This document shows positions 11,418-24,534 of a stretch of 64,000 nt of DNA, piece by piece. Origin of the DNA: Rhipidocladum racemiflorum (lineage: Eukaryota > Streptophyta > Magnoliopsida > Poales > Poaceae); the NCBI GenBank assembly GCA_036346355.1, contig CM070581.1, positions 4,216,001-4,280,000 of the forward strand, written 5' to 3'. Made by a program: the position numbers and the translations under genes. The stretch's first letter is position 1; every line of letters starts with the position of its first letter. The notes under the pieces were generated by a model. It made no database searches. It was not told the DNA's origin and was given only the letters and a program-made list of their open reading frames with translations.

Positions 11418-14400
11418 ATGAGCGGGGCGGAGGAGGAGGCGGCGCCTGCCGCGGCGTCCGGCTCCGGCGGCGGGAGGGGGAGCGGCGGCGACGGATCCGG
11501 AGGGTCGTCGGGGAGCGGGCCGCGCCGGCGGTTCGACGACAAGGGGCTGGTGGCGCGCACGTCGCTGATCCTGTGGCACACGCACCAGAACGATGCCAAC
11601 GCCGTGCGGAAGCTGCTCGAGGAGGACGGTGCGCTCGTCAACGCCCGCGACTACGACAGCCGCACGCCGCTCCACGTCGCCGCCCTCCACGGCTGGCACG
11701 ACATCGCCGAGTGCCTCATCGCCAACGGCGCCGACGTCAATGCCCAGGACCGCTGGCAGAACACGGTGAGACGACGCGCCCGATCCGTCCCCTCTGTGCT
11801 TTGGGTTTGGGCTTCCAGTTTGGAAATGGCGGGTGTCGGTGTCGGGTTGGATTTGGGTCGTGGATTTGGGCTCTGTTCGGTCGGTGTTGAAATGATTTGG
11901 ATTGGGGATTTAGGTTGAGCTCGTTCTGGCTTCTATTCGGATTGGATTTGGATTGTTCGGCGATGAACGGATGGTTTTGGAGGGCAAACGATTTGCTGTG
12001 CCTCTGGTTTGCACTCTGCAGCTTTTCATTCAATTGGATGGTGCTCCTGTCATCTTCTGCTTGGACTTGGGTACTGATTTTGTTTAGGGTTGGAGCTTGC
12101 TGTGTTTGACGAAATTTGCGGTGGCTTGTGCTATGTTTGGTTGACAAATGCATGTCCCTGCAATGAATTCGATGTCGAATGCACCTTTGTTTGTTATCTG
12201 TTGTTCGGTATACAATGTGTCGCACTTCCGTTTTGCCTATTTTGTTGCTGATTTGGTTTGGTTTGGTCATAAGCTTTGATGAAAAAAAAAGGGTGTAAAA
12301 CTTGCGATTAATGGGTTGAACGTTAGGGTTTCGGACTTTTTTTGGTTTTATTTGTGCTGCATGGGTGTAAAAATATGTTGGTTTTGAGTCCAACCTCTAT
12401 TATTATGATGTTATCTGGGATAATTGTTTATGATGCTTGCTTTTCGTTGATGTACAGCCACTTGCTGATGCGGAAGGCGCAAAGAGACATGCTATGATGG
12501 AGTTGCTCAAGAAGCATGGCGGATTGACATACGTAAGCAGTCAATAACTTGGATTCAGTTTAACATTGTCTTAGAATATTGCATTGCAAAGTTGTATGGG
12601 TGTTTAGGTTTAACCACTAGCACAACATTACTAAATTTGTAACTTAACACCAGGTATTCCGATTCCGCAAGTCACTGTATGGTATGGAATTAGTGGGTGA
12701 GTTCCCTATATATTGCTCTGCAGCTGTTCTCGGTGCCATGTTTCTGAATTTGTATCCAGTGCACTTGGTCCCAAATATTGTTACCAGAGATAGAAGTGGA
12801 GCATTTGGTTGTGTTAGTGTTATTTTTGGCAAAATGTTAGATGAGCTAACAAAGATGATTTGGATATCTTGGTGCTTTACACATAGGCGTCAGTTAGAAA
12901 TTGTGAAATGTGTCATTGACTCATTGTGGATGAAAGACCTGATATTGTTCTCTTTTTGGAGATCATACTAGTTATGCTATGGATGGGTTTTAGAGCTTTG
13001 TTTGACTATTTTTGTTTAATGGGTAGTTTTGGTGCACCTTCCGAGCACAGCCAAATTAATTATGCTCTACGTAATTGAAATAAATGTTGTGTTGGGGTAA
13101 GGGCTATCTAATTAATCATTGTGGCATCATTTGATGTTTCTTGATTGATGCACCATTTAATCATGCTCAGATAAGTTGGATTCCTCTGATTTTATTTTTC
13201 CTGTAGGGGAAAACTGGAAGTCATTTTGAACCAAAGACAATTCCGCCTCCCCTAACAAACAAGGCTGACTGGGAGATTAACCCACTTGAATTGGATTTCA
13301 CGCAAGCAGTTATCATTGGAAAGGTTTCAACTTCTCAAAATACCTCTTACTTTCATCCAACTCTTTGATAATGCTTACGTGATCTAAAGCACTTTAGTTA
13401 AGCGTTGCCATTGTTATCAAAGCAAACTAATTCTGGTATTATCCATAGTGAGTACTGAGTAGTGACAGCTGAGAATTGCTCATATAAATATTGTAGATGG
13501 TCTTAAGCTTTTCACATGTTGTGCAAACATAGGCTGTTAGGTATTTGAAACTTGCCTTTATGTTAGCTGTTAGTCAACTGATGGACTTTTCTATTTCCTG
13601 TTTAGAAAATGTTCATCACTAGCATCTTAAAGTTAATTGGGATAGCATTTGGCTTGTTCTTATTGCAATGAGCAGGGTGGAAGGAACTATTACCCTTCAA
13701 TGTTTAGATGCATATTTGGTATGTCAGATAAGTTAGAAGAGACAAATTTATTGTTTATTCTACCCTTTTTGCTCTCTCTGAATATCTTTAGCAAAGGATA
13801 TTCAAGTAGTCTGTATCTTAGCCTCTTGACCTCACCTACTGAGGGACAGATTTTCTTGCATGTAGTACATGAGCAGAGACTAATGAATGTTAAGCATGAT
13901 TTGATGCCACAAAAAATCGTTTTGTCTGTTTGACTAAAAATAAACTTATAATACTAGGAAGTTCATGGACATATCTATTGCATAGTAACGATGTACTATG
14001 CTCCACTTTTAGTTCCTTTTATATTTGATTATCTGAAGTCTATCAAACCTGCTAACTACTGCAGGGTTCTTTTGGTGAAATTCTGAAAGCAAATTGGCGA
14101 GGAACACCTATTGCTGTCAAGCGCATTCTTCCATCCCTATCTGATGACAGGCTGGTGATGTAAGTAAAACTGTTCACATAGCACTAAGACTCCCACAAAT
14201 TCAAAATAATTATCAGTCTTCGTCAAGTACTCCCGCTGATCGGCTAGGACAAGAATTTAGCATTTATTGTCGTTAACTAATTTTTTGCTCAAGGTGAACT
14301 GGAGTAGCCATAGCTTTTTTATCACATGTTTGTCTCATGGAGTGTTCCCTTATCATATGTTTTGTTTTGTTTACAGCCAAGATTTTAAGCATGAAGTCAA

Positions 14401-16147
14401 CTTGCTAATAAAGCTAAGACATCCAAATATTGTACAGTTCCTTGGAGCAGTCACAGAAACCAAACCTTTAATGCTAGTTACCGAGTTTTTACGAGGAGTA
14501 CGTATTTTCTTTTGGAAGTCAACTATCTTGTGATGTGGACTGTTTGAAATACCTGCTAATGTGGAGTTAAATGCATTTTCCAGGGTGATCTTCATCAATA
14601 TCTGAAGGAGAAAGGCTCACTTGCACCACTTACTGCTGTTAATTTTGCATTAGACATCGCAAGGTATTCAGCTTCATGTGCTTAACTTTTAATAGCTACT
14701 ACTTGATCTGGATGAATATGATTGATAATGTACAATAATTGTCCTGATATGCTTTGCTTAAAACTGTAACCTTTTGATGGCAAAATTATTTTCTATTGCA
14801 ATATAGTTATGACCTTGAATCTTATTTAGGGTCTGCTGTTAGATTAATTTAATGCATTTAAAGTACCCCTGATAATTCTCTTGGTATGCCATGCATTGAT
14901 CTTTAGGATACTAGCTAATCAGAGTAGCTCTAATTTTGCTTTGAGCAAAGTTTCTTGGCATCCGAGTCATCAATAAGAGTACAGTGAGAGTATTAGTTAT
15001 AGGAATATGGTCTGTTAGATCAATTTGAACTGCAAACCTCACTAAAAATGAATTTGTACTGAAGTCTCAGCTTGAGATGAGGTATAATCATAATATTTTC
15101 TAGTTATGGTGCAAACATGTCCTTGAACCATCATATACTTTCCTTATTAGGTTCTAACTTTCCACGTCAGTAATCACTTTCTTACTTGACGTAGTTATTT
15201 GTTTTCTACTTCTTACGCATGAAAATGATTCAATATGTTATTCCCTTAATTAATTTTCTTTTGCAGGGGAATGGCATATCTTCATAATGAGCCTAATGTT
15301 GTAATTCATCGAGACTTAAAACCAAGGTCTGTTGGATTAGTTGTTTTTTGCTAGTGCAAGCAGCTTGCTAGGCTGTCTAACCTATTATGTCGACCTCTAG
15401 AAACATTCTTCTAGTGAATTCTGCTGCCAACCACTTGAAAGTTGGAGATTTCGGTCTTAGCAAGATTATCAAAGCTCAGCATGCCAATGATGTATACAAG
15501 ATGACTGGGGAGACCGGAAGCTGTAAGTTTTCAGGAGCTGCGTTTGTCTTCGAATATTTTCTCTTGAATTTATCTTAACTAGTTGTTTTGGTTTTTTGTA
15601 CAAATATAGATCGGTACATGGCACCTGAAGTTTTCAAGCACCGGAAATACGACAAGAAAGTTGATATCTTCTCTTTTGCAATGATTCTGTATGAGGTAGT
15701 TTTGCCACCTAAAAGTTACGAACCAACAGTGTGCCGTATCATGTGATCATTTCTGTTCTGAATGACAAGAAATGTCGCTCTGATTGTAGATGCTGGAAGG
15801 GGATCCACCTTTCTCCAACTATGAACCTTATGAGGCTGCTAAGTATGTGGCAGACGGGCATCGCCCAGCTTTCCGTTCAAAAGGATATATTTCTGAGTTG
15901 AAGGAGTGCGTACAAGGCTACAAGCTAAACAAAACCCTTCTAACATTCTACCATTGCCATGTTTACATAAGCTAGTCTCTTGTGACTTCAGTACTCTTAA
16001 CATGGTTTTATTAATTGCAGATTGACTGAGCAATGTTGGACTGGGGATATCAATATGAGACCATCTTTCTTAGAGATCCTCAAGAGGCTTGAGAAGATCA
16101 AGGAATACTTATCACATGATCACCACTGGCATTTATTCTCCCAGTAG
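11418..16147 (+). CDS. Ankyrin-repeat Raf-like protein kinase (plant ILK/VIK type)
   Basis: Eleven exons: 11418-11765, 12458-12532, 13207-13323, 14065-14159, 14377-14497, 14584-14663, 15267-15326, 15401-15522, 15610-15695, 15790-15905, 16021-16147. All introns are GT-AG and the frame closes to 448 aa. Residues 1-36 are a Gly/Ser-rich disordered head; about 45-140 are ankyrin repeats (TPLHVAALHGWHDIAECL is diagnostic). The kinase domain runs from about 170 to 435 with glycine loop GKGSFGE (179-185), Lys199 in IAVK, HRDLKP with Asp295, DFG at 315-317 and an APE motif; all catalytic residues are present. The architecture and sequence match plant integrin-linked-kinase-like Raf C-group kinases such as Arabidopsis VIK (VH1-interacting kinase), which phosphorylate targets in vascular and sugar-transport signalling; that role is inferred by family. 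Usual family length is about 440-460 aa, so the model looks complete. A Copia element sits directly upstream. Confidence 0.95.
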
Positions 16148-16540
16148 CAGTGCATATATTTGTTACGAGCAATTTTTGCAACAGATGAATGGGGTTTTCT
16201 TGGGAGATCTGCCATTGATCGTGTACAAAATTAGACGGTTAAAAAAAAAGTCCACTGAAATGGCGAAAATTCCCTGCTGTTTTAGTTTGCTACGATTTCT
16301 GCTAAAGCAGATACCTTGCTTGTTTTTCTTACATCATTCTTGCTTTTAGGTTCTCTTGTTGGTTCTCCGCTTAGATTCTGAAAGTCTGGACACTGGAGAG
16401 TTATTAGACCATAATTCTGCAACATAGTGGTGTTGGGGTTCTAAAGATCTAATGGGTTCCTGATCTTTTCCATTTCTTAGAGCTTCAGATGTTTCTTGAG
16501 AATTGCTTCAGTAGTTATGGAAAGTAAAAATTTGGTGTGT
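16148..16540 (+). other. Probable 3' UTR of kinase gene
   Basis: T-rich sequence after the stop codon at 16145-16147, lacking ORFs and repeats. No clear AATAAA signal was found, so the poly(A) site is unplaced. At about 16540 the composition changes into a repeat. Confidence 0.4.
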
Positions 16541-17339
16541 GCTATGCAGGGTTAACAATACCGTTTTGAGGTTGGATTTTGAAGATCCGGCGGTACCAAA
16601 ATTCGTAAAAAAAAACCACTCGAAATTCACTCCACACCGAACGGTTTGAAAGTAAAACGAATTTGAAATATGGTTAAATCGCCAAGCAATTTTTGCAGTT
16701 TTTGGACAAAACCACTCGAAAAGGCTCAAATTTCGAGCGGTTTTTAGGAAAAAAAAAACGCTCTACAGTTGAAAAAAATGAAAAAAAAAATTGGGGAAAA
16801 AATTGTAAGATTTGTAAAAAGCAATTCACATATCAATCCAACATGAATTTTTTTTTGACATGATCTTTTCTAAATATGAAAAAATTTCAACACAACTTTT
16901 GCTATATTTTAGACAATTGCAAGTTGTAAATTAGGCATTTAGCAATAATATATCAACAAATAGTCTTTCATTTCAATACTACTCACTTATCAGCCCAACA
17001 AGTGCAAAAATAGGCATTTGAATAATGATATACCAATACCATTCACATATCAATACCTTTTACATTTCAATATCTTACAGAAATTGCTTGTGTAAATAAT
17101 TTACAAAAAATTGCTTGTGTTACAGAATATAACTAGTGGTACATAGTACAACTTTCATACTAAAATTTTGGTAGCTCATGCATGCATACAACGAGAAGTA
17201 AGCTTTTCAATGTTGAATAACATTAACACAATAAAATATACCATAGTAAGATAATTTTTGTGCATATAAATATCGCTACTTGAACAAATAATACCATTTT
17301 CGGGTATTGTCCATTGCTATTAAATATACTTTAATTAAT
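16541..17339. repeat. AT-rich repeat, family unassigned
   Basis: Begins with a stretch containing repeated CACTCGAAA and TTTCGAGCGG-type motifs, followed by poly(A) runs and several copies of short motifs such as CACATATCAAT and ATTGCTTGTGT. No protein is encoded and I found no terminal repeats. Confidence 0.35.
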
Positions 17340-19030
17340 ATTGAAGGACCATGTGGAGGTCTATCCATGTTTGTGATGAGTATTTGACTTTATTCGAGTA
17401 AGGTGTCCTCATATTTGAGTTTGATTTGAATTGGAATTCAAAAGGAAGCAATTTGAGTTGTGTTAGCTTCTTGTGGTACTGCTGGCCTATGGCTGGCGAT
17501 AAAACCGACTGATAAATGAGACATGAATAATTGTGAACATTTGTGATGATTGTTGGACAATGCTATGTGATGGTTTTCCTTGTCTTTGATGGTTGCAAGA
17601 CGACGGTGCTAGGTTACGGTGAGGCGGATGATGAACGGGACTAGGCGAGGTGCATCGGAGGTCTAGACGGTCGAAGATCGCCGGAACATGATCGAAGACA
17701 GAGTCCGGGCAAGTCAAGAAGACAAGAAAAGGCGATGATACTAGCTAGATACCGCGAGGATCGATGAGGACTGTTGGATTGAGGTCTAGTTGATAGGTTA
17801 GCGGGTCTATGTAGTATGCTTTAAAAACCGTGCAAGAAAACCCATTATGTATGTAGGGTTTTGGGTTGCCCTTGCATGGTTGTGTGAGTGGATTAATTAT
17901 AGCTGTTGGTGGAGTGCTCTAGGGTTGAGGGGCTCATCCAAGGGTGGTAGGTGGTCTAAGAGTAGCATAAATAGAGGGGGAGGGGTGCCCTTCCTCACTT
18001 GAAGGTTTGAGTTGCTCCTTTGAGCTTTGCCCATATGAAGTGAGGCTTTGTAAAACTTCTATCCAGAAAATACAAAGATTTTCTTTATTATTCTATAACT
18101 ATATTATGTCTTTACTTTATGCAATTTAAATTCAGCATTTACTTTCCCGCATTTAGATTCCCGCAATTTACTTTCTCGCAATTTGGATTTGCCTCCTCTC
18201 CTTCTAAATGATGTTGATCAAGGATGTCTTGAGGGTATTCATTTGGTTTTACATCTCTCTTGCACCTTAGGATAGACTAGAGATCAATTTTATATTAAGA
18301 TTACAAATCTGTCCTAAACTTGTTCTTCGCGCAGCAGTCAGTCTTCGATTTTTAGAAAAATCTAGAAAATTTCTTTTTGAGTGATTCTTATTGGAGAAGG
18401 TGCATGACTCATATATCCATCTATGAACAAATTTTGGAGTCCATTGGTTGCACCGTTTGGGCTCTATGAGGTGAAAACTGAGCCCCAAACTTCCTGATCG
18501 GAGTTCCTGACTATCTGTAGTTATTGATTTTTACTTATTTTTCTTCAAGGCTTTTTGAGATGGTTTTTGTTAGTGTTTCATGACTCATTTTCTCATAGGG
18601 AGAAAATTTCCCAAAAATTTTAGAGCAATAAAAATCCACCAATCACCTGCTCTAAGTGAGGACAATTCCTGAAAAATCTGCTTTTGCTTTTCTAAAAGAG
18701 ACTTTTGTGATTTAGCTTCATCTCTTTTAGAAAAGAAGTATTTGAATTGATTGCTTTTTATTTGGACACTTGACAATCAGGATTGTGATTGAAAAATCCC
18801 TCGCATGTTTTATGGCTCTTATCCATGCAAGCTAGGGGTACACATAGTCATCTAGTGGTTCCGGTTTTTGCGGTTTTTGCGAATCTGAGGAGCACCAGTT
18901 TGAAGTAAAATCTTTTGGTGTTTCATATTTTTATTGCGGGATTGTTTGGAGTATTTTGAGTGGGAAAATTTTAATTTGGGATCATTCACCCCCCCCCCTC
19001 TGATCGCCATCTCGATCTTTCAAATATTGC
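17340..19030 (+). mobile_element. Copia-like LTR and leader fragment
   Basis: A TATA-like CATAAATAG near 17967 is followed by a leader with repeated CCCGCAATTTACTTTC-like motifs, and the block ends with a C-run (about 18990) and ATCTCGATCTTTCA. That ending is familiar from the leader just inside the 5' LTR of grass Sirevirus-type Copia elements. A similar ending occurs at about 57840-57880. No gag or pol follows and no second LTR was found, so this is a fragment. The family call rests on memory of these motifs. Confidence 0.4.
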
Positions 19031-19466
19031 TACTAAATATTTCCGTGCGTAGACTGTATCATCTTCGCCAGAAGGTTGCAGTCGCATTTCGGCCGGGGCA
19101 GCTCCAGTAGAACTGGGGCATCAATGCTACTCGCATCCAGGCATATGGGGGGGTTAAGTTTTGCTTGCTGAAGAGGCGACGGTAGAATGACATCGTGCCC
19201 TAATTTGTGTAAAGTCAATTGAAGTTTATTGCTGGTTTGGCAGAGTGATGCATCTATCCCTCCCTCGGCCGGTTTTTATAGTGCTGGTGAGGGGCTTCTC
19301 CACTTAACTACAACACTTGTCCCTCTTGGAGAGCTAGATGGCATGTCACCCCTTTGGCAAAGTTGCATGACCTGTTGCCCCTTTTCAAAAGCTGCACGAC
19401 CTGTCACGCATTGGGATAGCTCCACGTCAGTGTGGTCCAATCAATCTGAGAAAGCTGACAGATCAT

Positions 19467-19558
19467 GCAGCTTTGATCGAGGGTGACAGGTCGTGCAGCT
19501 CTGATTGAGGGTGACATGGCGTGCAGCTTTGATTGAGGGTGATAGGTTGTGCAGCTTG
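19467..19558. repeat. 28-bp tandem repeat, just over 3 copies
   Basis: Copies start with GCAGCT at 19467, 19495, 19523 and 19551, exactly 28 bp apart, and carry the shared core GAGGGTGACAGG with few changes. Inverse copies of the same core (ACGACCTGTCAC) lie at about 19396-19408 and further versions at 19560-19620, so the array is flanked by inverted copies. Confidence 0.75.
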
Positions 19559-19856
19559 TGATACCTATCACCCCTTTGCCAAAGTTGCCCAACCTGACAC
19601 CCCACCTTGCAAAGCTGCATAGGCTGTCATGTCACGTTTTTCATCCTGGAGAATTGTGAGCTCCTTTTCCAGCCTTTATCATACCAGTGTTGTCAGCGTG
19701 TTGTCATATTACTAGGGTGGAGTTAAAGCGGAGTACTTTATGGAGCTTCTTCACAATGCAACTGAAGGGGATGAGAAAACTCGTGGTGTATGGACTAAGT
19801 GCTAATTTCATTGAGATTACTGATGTAGTCTTCTGTGTACAGAAAAACAAGCAAAA

Positions 19857-20275
19857 GAAGAAGTGAACAAAAATAAAGGTGGCGGCCCCGGCAGTCACTC
19901 GTCGTTGATGATTTGGATCTGCCCGGCGGTGTCCTCGGCCTCCTCGATTGCTGCAGCAACAAGTTTACGATGAATATCAATTCCGACTTCGGTTGTCTCA
20001 GTACCGTGATTTCCTCTGCATAACCAAAATAGAAGCTCAATTAATAGTTAAGCTATGGATAACCAGAGAATGGAACTTCACGCAGTAACTAAACAATGGA
20101 ACTTCGCGTAGTTGGAGTAGGCAGAGAATGGAATTTCACTAGCTCACTGGAACTTCACGCTCGATGAAACTTCGCGCTCGCCAGGGAGGAACTCCACGCT
20201 CGCAGAGAATGAAACTTCACTCGCTAATCGCTTGTGAACGTCGTTTTCTCGTTCTCTCGTTCCTCTTTATATAGC
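19857..20275 (-). other. Possible decayed minus-strand transcription unit with spaced motif repeats
   Basis: On the minus strand a TATATAAAG box lies at about 20273-20265. The next 200 bp contain many copies of a GAAGTTCCA/GAAGTTTCAT motif (plus-strand TGGAACTTCACGC). A short open frame follows (about 20005-19900) ending in GQIQIINDE and a stop. I do not recognise this protein. The arrangement could be an LTR with its leader, or the front of a retroelement. Confidence 0.3.
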
Positions 20276-20365
20276 AGGCAGTTTTCCATTTGCGTTAATC
20301 ACGGAGATTCGCGGTCACTTCCCGTCACTTCGTTGCCTGGTTGGTGCGCCGAAAGCAGCGAATTG

Positions 20366-20595
20366 GAACTTTGGCCGGTTGCATGCTTGGCAAAGTGATG
20401 AGATTCCATGCATGCATGCAGCAGCGCCCAGGAGCCGTTCATGGCCTCGTCGACCGTGCCCTCCTTGGCCGGTTCCCCGTTCTCAGCTCATGGCCTCGCA
20501 CAGTGCGACGCGACGTTGGCCGGCTCCCCATGCACCGTGGTTTCCTTGGCCGGTTCCCAATGTACCGCTATTGGGCTTGGCCGGTCCCCCATTTT
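20366..20595. repeat. Dispersed TTGGCCGGTTCCC motif cluster
   Basis: The box TTGGCCGGTTCCC or a one- to two-base variant occurs near 20370, 20466, 20514, 20549 and 20577. Spacing is irregular (about 30-95 bp) and the text between boxes is not conserved. Similar clusters occur in U3-like LTR promoters, but I could not pair this one with another LTR. The ORFs crossing it differ in all frames and look non-coding. Confidence 0.5.
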
Positions 20596-21022
20596 CCATA
20601 CATACACATCAACGGTTCCTGAGAACCCACACAACATTGATGGTACACCAGAAACCGGCCAACACTGGTTTTTTTATAAATATCCAAAACTGTTGTATCA
20701 TATTATGAATACGAGGTCAAACTTGTACTAAATACGATTTTTTCCGCGCAGCCGTGTATCGCCTGGAAGCCGCCCGCTGGGGCGCTGGAAGGACACGCCC
20801 TGCCTGGGCGCCTGGAGGCTACTACGCTATTGTGCGGCCGACAGTAAGAAACTGGCGATTCGATTCTGCCACAACCCCAAATTGAAAGCAGTATTCAAGC
20901 AAAGAAAAACACCACGAACCGTCAACCCCAACACATTTGACAACTGTTTCGATTGGACAAGCTAGATAAACATTTCCAGTCTGATAAATATCGTTTCTTA
21001 CACAGTACTGATTATACGCTTA

Positions 21023-21243
21023 GAAACACAAGAAGCTGTTTGGCAGAGCTCCAGCTGCACCAGATTCCTAGCTCCATCAAATCTGTGGAGCTGAAGCTTT
21101 CGGTATATAAAAGTGTTTAAATAGTTCATCTTGTTTACATTTTAGGATAAAATATAAACTTAATTCATATTATTTTAACTTACAAATTTCAGATCTGTGA
21201 TGAGTTAGGAGTTTAGGATCTGGAACTCTATCAAACAAGACCT
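21023..21243. mobile_element. Tourist/Harbinger-like MITE
   Basis: Imperfect terminal inverted repeats share TGTTTGGCAGAGCTCCAG (left) and TGTTTGATAGAGTTCCAG (reverse of the right end), 15 of 18 identical. TTA occurs at both outer edges, consistent with the 3-bp duplication of PIF/Harbinger MITEs. It has no coding content and ends about 75 bp past the stop codon of the p24 gene, so it may lie in that gene's 3' UTR. Confidence 0.5.
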
Positions 21244-21317
21244 TAGCAGCTCACACAAAAAATATTCCCTAAACGCTCCGTGCTGCAAGCTAGTGTGAGT
21301 TTGTGATCACGGGAGAA

Positions 21318-24292
21318 CTACAACAGCTTCTTCCTCTCGAAAAAGGTCTTCAGATGCCACAGCTGCAACCCTGCTACGGATAAGCAGATACCAAGCGAGA
21401 GGAACCCAAGCCAAGCCATCCTTGAGGCCGTTTGCCTGTTCATGTTCTGCATTTCCTCCTCCCTGAACAAAATACAGGTCAAAAGCTTTATTTCGGAATT
21501 GCTTCTCAAATTATCATGAAATGTTGCTTTACCATTGATACTAGGTACTATGTACCTTTCACGTAGATAAAACATTTCATCATGGATAGATTTGATAGTA
21601 TCCTCCAGCTTCTTCAACTCCAGCTCCATCGTCTGTAACAAATAAAAAACAATGGATGAACAGTCAATTCTCCAACAAATATCATAGTATATTACTAGTG
21701 CAGTCATATTGCGTAATCACTGTACACCACTGACATATGCTTATTTAAACCCTCTATAACATGCCATGAAAGGTCTACATATTGTCACTTATTATTACTG
21801 GTGATGTACCACATGATAGTAATACTGGCTCTCCAGAGGTACTAGGTATGACAAACAAAATGGCAACTTAGCACTGTTATATGCGTGTAGCCCGTGAGAT
21901 GATCATTCTCACAGAACCAGAAAATTATGGGGTTCAATTAGAAGACTTGGTTCCGACTTTACGAGTGCTCACAAAGTTAATACTGAAATGCTACTGTTTA
22001 GGAACCAACACTAGCTGACACCCTGTTAATAATAATGATTCGATGGGCAATTACTAGATGGTCACTGTTGCATATAAGCTATCCAAAGATGCCCAGTTTC
22101 TGAGAGAAACAGAATCACCAGGCATTTGAGTCTTCTTTTCTCCCATGTTTTTCAAAAAACATTGCCAAAGGATATGCTTATGATCAAGAGTAACATGTGG
22201 CCATTTGTCAAAATCATAGAATGTCCGGACTCATCACAGATCAAGTCTAAGACCCCAAATCCTTGTATGGCTGTCCATGGAAATTTATGCCGAGGTGCCA
22301 AGCTTGCTTGATACATATAAAACCTCTTCAATGAGATTCTAACTCTAAATCACACCATATAGTTGTGTGCAAGTGATATTTACGATTTTAGCCATACATT
22401 TTCGTTCAACAAATTAAAATAATCTTTAATAGAACATATGAAAGTCAATTCTGTAACTGTGTACTAGCGGGTCACATTTTCAAACTACTAACAACCAAAA
22501 TGTCAACCAATAAAATATCTGTACAATTGTACTTCACAATTTGTATAAAACCAGCAAGTACACAATGCAATAAAGGAAACAAGAACACATGCTACCAAAA
22601 GAGTAAGCTTAATGCTAACTATTGGGCTATTCAAGAACTGCTCTTTACAACACATTAATGTACAATGGGGTGACATCTGCTGTCTATAATCCGTCCCACG
22701 TAAGATTTTTTATGATGTGGATGAGAGAGAACGATGAGAGAGGAAGAAACTTTTTGGCATGCAACAGACAGTCTATAAGGCCCTTATAGATAGTACAAAA
22801 CACCATTGTATAAGTTGTTGTCTATAACTAATATTTTTTATGCAAGAATTGAAAGATTATGGGGGTCATATATAGACAACTTAAGAGACAATCCATTGTA
22901 GGAGTTGTAATATGCTCAAAAAAAAATTAACTGTGGCAAGAACTGGCTAATATGCTTCAACTCCTTGATTCAAATTTCCAAACCATATCAACGTATTAAA
23001 AAGTCCAACCTTTGTGGCACCCAGATGCGTGCACCAACCAACTCAAGCCTAGAGAGATTAATCTACCACCTCACAAGAAGATCACTCAACATAAAATAGA
23101 TAGGCCAGAAATGGATTGACCGGAAACAAGCTAGACCAAAGTGACCTCAATGTCTCCACATGAGACAGAAAACTACATGCCAACCCACTCAATTGAACCA
23201 TCCTACAAAGAAACTAAACTGAGAAGCATCTAAATCTACAAGAGCCCACGGTTTCCACATCTAGATACTAAGAAATGCTACAAACCTGCCTTTTCTGGCT
23301 TACGTTTCTGCATACCTACAACTGAAGAGCTCAAAATCTATAAAATCTAACAGTCCTACATCCAGACACATTGAAATCGCTACCAAACCTACAAAAGCTC
23401 AACTTTGCAAATCACATGATCTCAAACATAATTTGGCACAGGACAGAACTGCTTAATGAACTTATCAACCTACAAATCACTCCCATCGGAATAATCCGAC
23501 CCCACAAACTCCCAAGTTAGTCCACACCCAAGCACCCAAATCGACATAAAAAGCCTATATTTCCTGCTGCTACACGCAAATTGGCACCCATGATCTGTTT
23601 GCTTAATTCAATAGAATGAATCACTAACCAAAGCTACAGCCTATAGGGCAAGTCCACCATGTGTAAATCGCCCAATTGGTAAGAAATTGAGTAAAGAAAA
23701 GTATCCGGAGGTGAAGCGAAGCACTCACATCGACCTGGCCCTTCTTGGCGACGCTGGGCCAGTCCTTGGCTGTGACGCCGCTCCTCCAGTCGAACTCGAA
23801 GCCCATTGTGACGGGCGGCTTGTGGTCGGGAGCCCAGAAGCAGGCCAGGTAGTCTCCCGCCTCCGCCGCCGTGAAGGCGAAGTGACCCGACTGCACGTTC
23901 TCCGCGTAGTGCATGCTGTTCCCGTACGGCGACGTCACCTGCGTCAACCACCCGCCACCACCGGCGTCAATACAAGCGCCCAAATCAGTGAATCACAGCG
24001 TCCCCGCGGCTTCCCCCAACCCAATCGCGGTCGCTTGATGACGCCTGCTTACCCTGAGGGAGATGCGGTGGGAGTCGGGGGAGTTGGGGTCAGGGCTGAC
24101 GACGTGGTACTTGCCGACTGCCATGGAACTGACCTTGATCTCGTCGGATATGCACTTGGTGTGGCCGGACTCGAGGTCGAACCGGAGCGCGCGCGCCGGC
24201 GGCGAGGCCGAGAAGATGACGACGGCCAGGAGGAGAAGCACGGAGGGTGGCAGCCATCTGGGGGCAGGCGATCGGGGGCGCAGCGTGGCCAT
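21318..24292 (-). CDS. p24 delta family cargo receptor (emp24/GOLD domain protein)
   Basis: Four exons on the minus strand: 24292-24053, 23938-23729, 21632-21556, 21462-21318; GT-AG introns, 223 aa. Residues 1 to about 35 form a signal peptide ending near PPARA. The GOLD domain (about 36-140) has the two conserved cysteines, Cys47 and Cys113. A coiled coil follows (ELELKKLEDTIKSIHDEM), then one membrane span (MAWLGFLSLGICLSVAGL) and the cytosolic tail LKTFFERKKLL. The tail carries the FF motif and a C-terminal KKxx dilysine signal, known to bind COPII/COPI coats, so the protein should cycle between ER and Golgi and help sort cargo. An in-frame ATG 48 bp upstream (24340) is possible, but the start at 24292 directly precedes the signal peptide. 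Intron 2 (2.1 kb) holds a MITE. Confidence 0.95.
22660..22915. mobile_element. MITE in p24 intron 2
   Basis: The edges carry TACAATGG-type sequence on the left and its inverse near the right (CCATTGTAGGAGTTGTAATATGCTC), and the interior contains CTATAAGGC-like motifs with internal inverse copies. It resembles the element at 33345-33698 in the J-like gene's 3' flank, so the two probably belong to one family. The exact ends and duplication are not clear. Confidence 0.4.
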
Positions 24293-24534
24293 GGCCGGAG
24301 ATCGGAGAGGGAGGCGAAGCCTGCGGCACGGTCGGCTCACGAGGCGGTCTTGGCGTTGGAGTTTGGGCGTTTGGCTTAATGGCTAGTTGCAGACTTGCAC
24401 TGCAGGTTTCTAACGTCGAAGTGATTAAAGTTGGGCGACTAGCTTGCGACTACGGATTAGTGATTAATCCTATCGAGTTGTATATTACTCTCGACGTTTG
24501 GATTGATCGAATTGGAGTTGGATCGAAGGATTGA

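Noticed and set aside
23687..24379. Long plus-strand ORF (230 aa)
   Set aside because: It is antisense to exons 1-2 of the p24 gene in GC-rich DNA; the minus-strand exons have signal peptide, GOLD cysteines and proper splice sites.
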